From an uncultured Terriglobus sp. (GTDB taxonomy: Bacteria; Acidobacteriota; Terriglobia; Terriglobales; Acidobacteriaceae): a DNA stretch of 5,594 nucleotides. Location: contig CALMAP010000398.1 in the NCBI GenBank assembly GCA_937859825.1, positions 1 to 5,594 of the forward strand, written 5' to 3'. Below are positions 4,859 through 5,594 of the stretch, one piece after another (position 1 is the first letter of the stretch; each line of letters starts with the position of its first letter). The position numbers and the translations under genes were made by a program. The notes below the pieces were generated by a model. It saw nothing but the letters and a program-made list of their open reading frames with translations, had not been told where the DNA came from and ran no database searches.

Positions 4859-5594
4859 CTACAGCGCAATCACTGGAGACCACCAGGACATCGGTATCTG
4901 AAACGGCGGCAGCAGATCGATACTCAAGGGGAGGATCACCCCGAATGCCGTACCGATCAGTCCTCCACTTAACGAAAGAAATACCGCTTCCGTAAGGAAC
5001 TGCATGCGTATCTCGCGCTTCGTGGCGCCTAAAGCCTTGCGAATACCGATTTCCCGGGTACGCGCCGTAACGTTGGCCAGCATGCTGTTCATGATGCCCA
5101 CACCGCTGACGACCAGCGTAATGAATGCCGCCACGGAAAGCACATACGTCAGCGCTGTCGCGATCTTGCCCATCATGTCCAGTACATCGACAAGAGTCTG
5201 CGCCTTGTACACGCTGGTTGCGCGGTGCCTTCCCTGAATCACGCTGGTGATGCGTACCGCCGCCCGTGGAACATCCAGCGGGTTCTTCATTGTGAAGAAG
5301 ATCTCCTTCACGGAGTCGCTGCCGGTAAAGTAACGTGCGACCGGATAAGGAATCAGCATCGTCTGATCTGACAACTCGGACTGACCGAAGTCGCTCACGC
5401 GCAGCTTCGCTACACCCACAATAGTGAAGGGAATGCCGACGATGCTGAAGGACCGGCCAACCGCTGCCTGTGCCGAGCCAAAGAGAGCTTTCGCAAACGG
5501 CTCGATCAGAACGCACACTTTGTCGTGGGCAACAGCATCCTGATCGTCAAAGAAACGACCAGCCACGACAGCCAGATTGCGAACATCTTTATAC
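4859..5594 (-). CDS. MacB-type ABC transporter permease, partial (5' end outside window) and prematurely stopped
   Basis: This is an inner-membrane permease of the MacB/FtsX class, which works with a cytoplasmic ATPase to move substrates out of the periplasm or cell. Visible are 244 residues; the start, first transmembrane helix and beginning of the periplasmic core lie beyond the right edge. In order: MacB-type periplasmic core with VRNLAVVAGRFFDDQD (4-19), SIVGIPFTIVGVAK (50-63) and MLIPYPVARYFTG (79-91); transmembrane helix 2 (about 145-170, ending SGVGIMNSML); the cytoplasmic coupling segment ANVTARTREIGIRKALGATK (173-192) with EIRMQFLTEAV (194-204); helix 3 (about 202-226, with GGLIG); and the start of helix 4 (from about 238). 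The frame stops at TAG just as helix 4 begins, but the missing end continues in frame downstream, so the product should lack most of helix 4 and the tail. No ATPase domain is visible. It converges on the small plus-strand gene. Substrate is unknown. Confidence 0.88.
   Translation of the reverse strand, partial: YKDVRNLAVVAGRFFDDQDAVAHDKVCVLIEPFAKALFGSAQAAVGRSFSIVGIPFTIVGVAKLRVSDFGQSELSDQTMLIPYPVARYFTGSDSVKEIFFTMKNPLDVPRAAVRITSVIQGRHRATSVYKAQTLVDVLDMMGKIATALTYVLSVAAFITLVVSGVGIMNSMLANVTARTREIGIRKALGATKREIRMQFLTEAVFLSLSGGLIGTAFGVILPLSIDLLPPFQIPMSWWSPVIAL

Noticed and set aside
4797..5516. Long minus-strand open frame of 239 codons overlapping the permease.
   Set aside because: The product is Arg/Gly/Cys-rich low-quality sequence in another frame. 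The overlapping frame encodes clear MacB-type motifs.

Overview
The window looks like a chromosomal housekeeping stretch from a GC-rich Gram-negative bacterium, most likely an acidobacterium (Acidobacteriaceae/Terriglobia). That placement is inference. It rests on the style of the MacB-type permease at the right edge (the motif TRAAALDPVETLKYE and a long periplasmic core domain), on lineage-type insertions in the CoaE, FolD and HtrA homologues, and on gene content. No rRNA, tRNA, CRISPR array, insertion sequence or phage gene was recognised.

Left block, plus strand: the 3' three-quarters of purM, cut by the left edge, runs into a complete purN through an ATGA stop/start overlap. Both enzymes belong to de novo purine synthesis. 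A perfect 8-bp hairpin lies in the 49-bp gap after purN.

Middle block, minus strand, read right to left: folD, coaE and a membrane-anchored HtrA/Deg-type serine protease form a tight operon with gaps of 4 and 9 bases. The ribosome binding site of the protease gene is built into the stop codon of coaE. This operon converges on purMN. FolD makes 10-formyl-tetrahydrofolate and PurN consumes it, so supply and use of the one-carbon unit sit close together.

Right block: a 175-bp divergent intergenic region separates folD from a small plus-strand gene for an unrecognised 87-residue protein. It holds inverted repeats that could form two mutually exclusive hairpins. Beyond the small gene, a minus-strand MacB-type ABC permease enters from the right edge. 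Its frame is interrupted by an in-frame TAG 29 codons before a typical C-terminus that stays perfectly in frame, so the gene is either a recent nonsense pseudogene or carries a sequence error.

Most of the window is ordinary core metabolism. The permease stop, the small unknown gene with its divergent leader, and the altered CoaE motif most deserve a second look. I found no convincing undescribed system.
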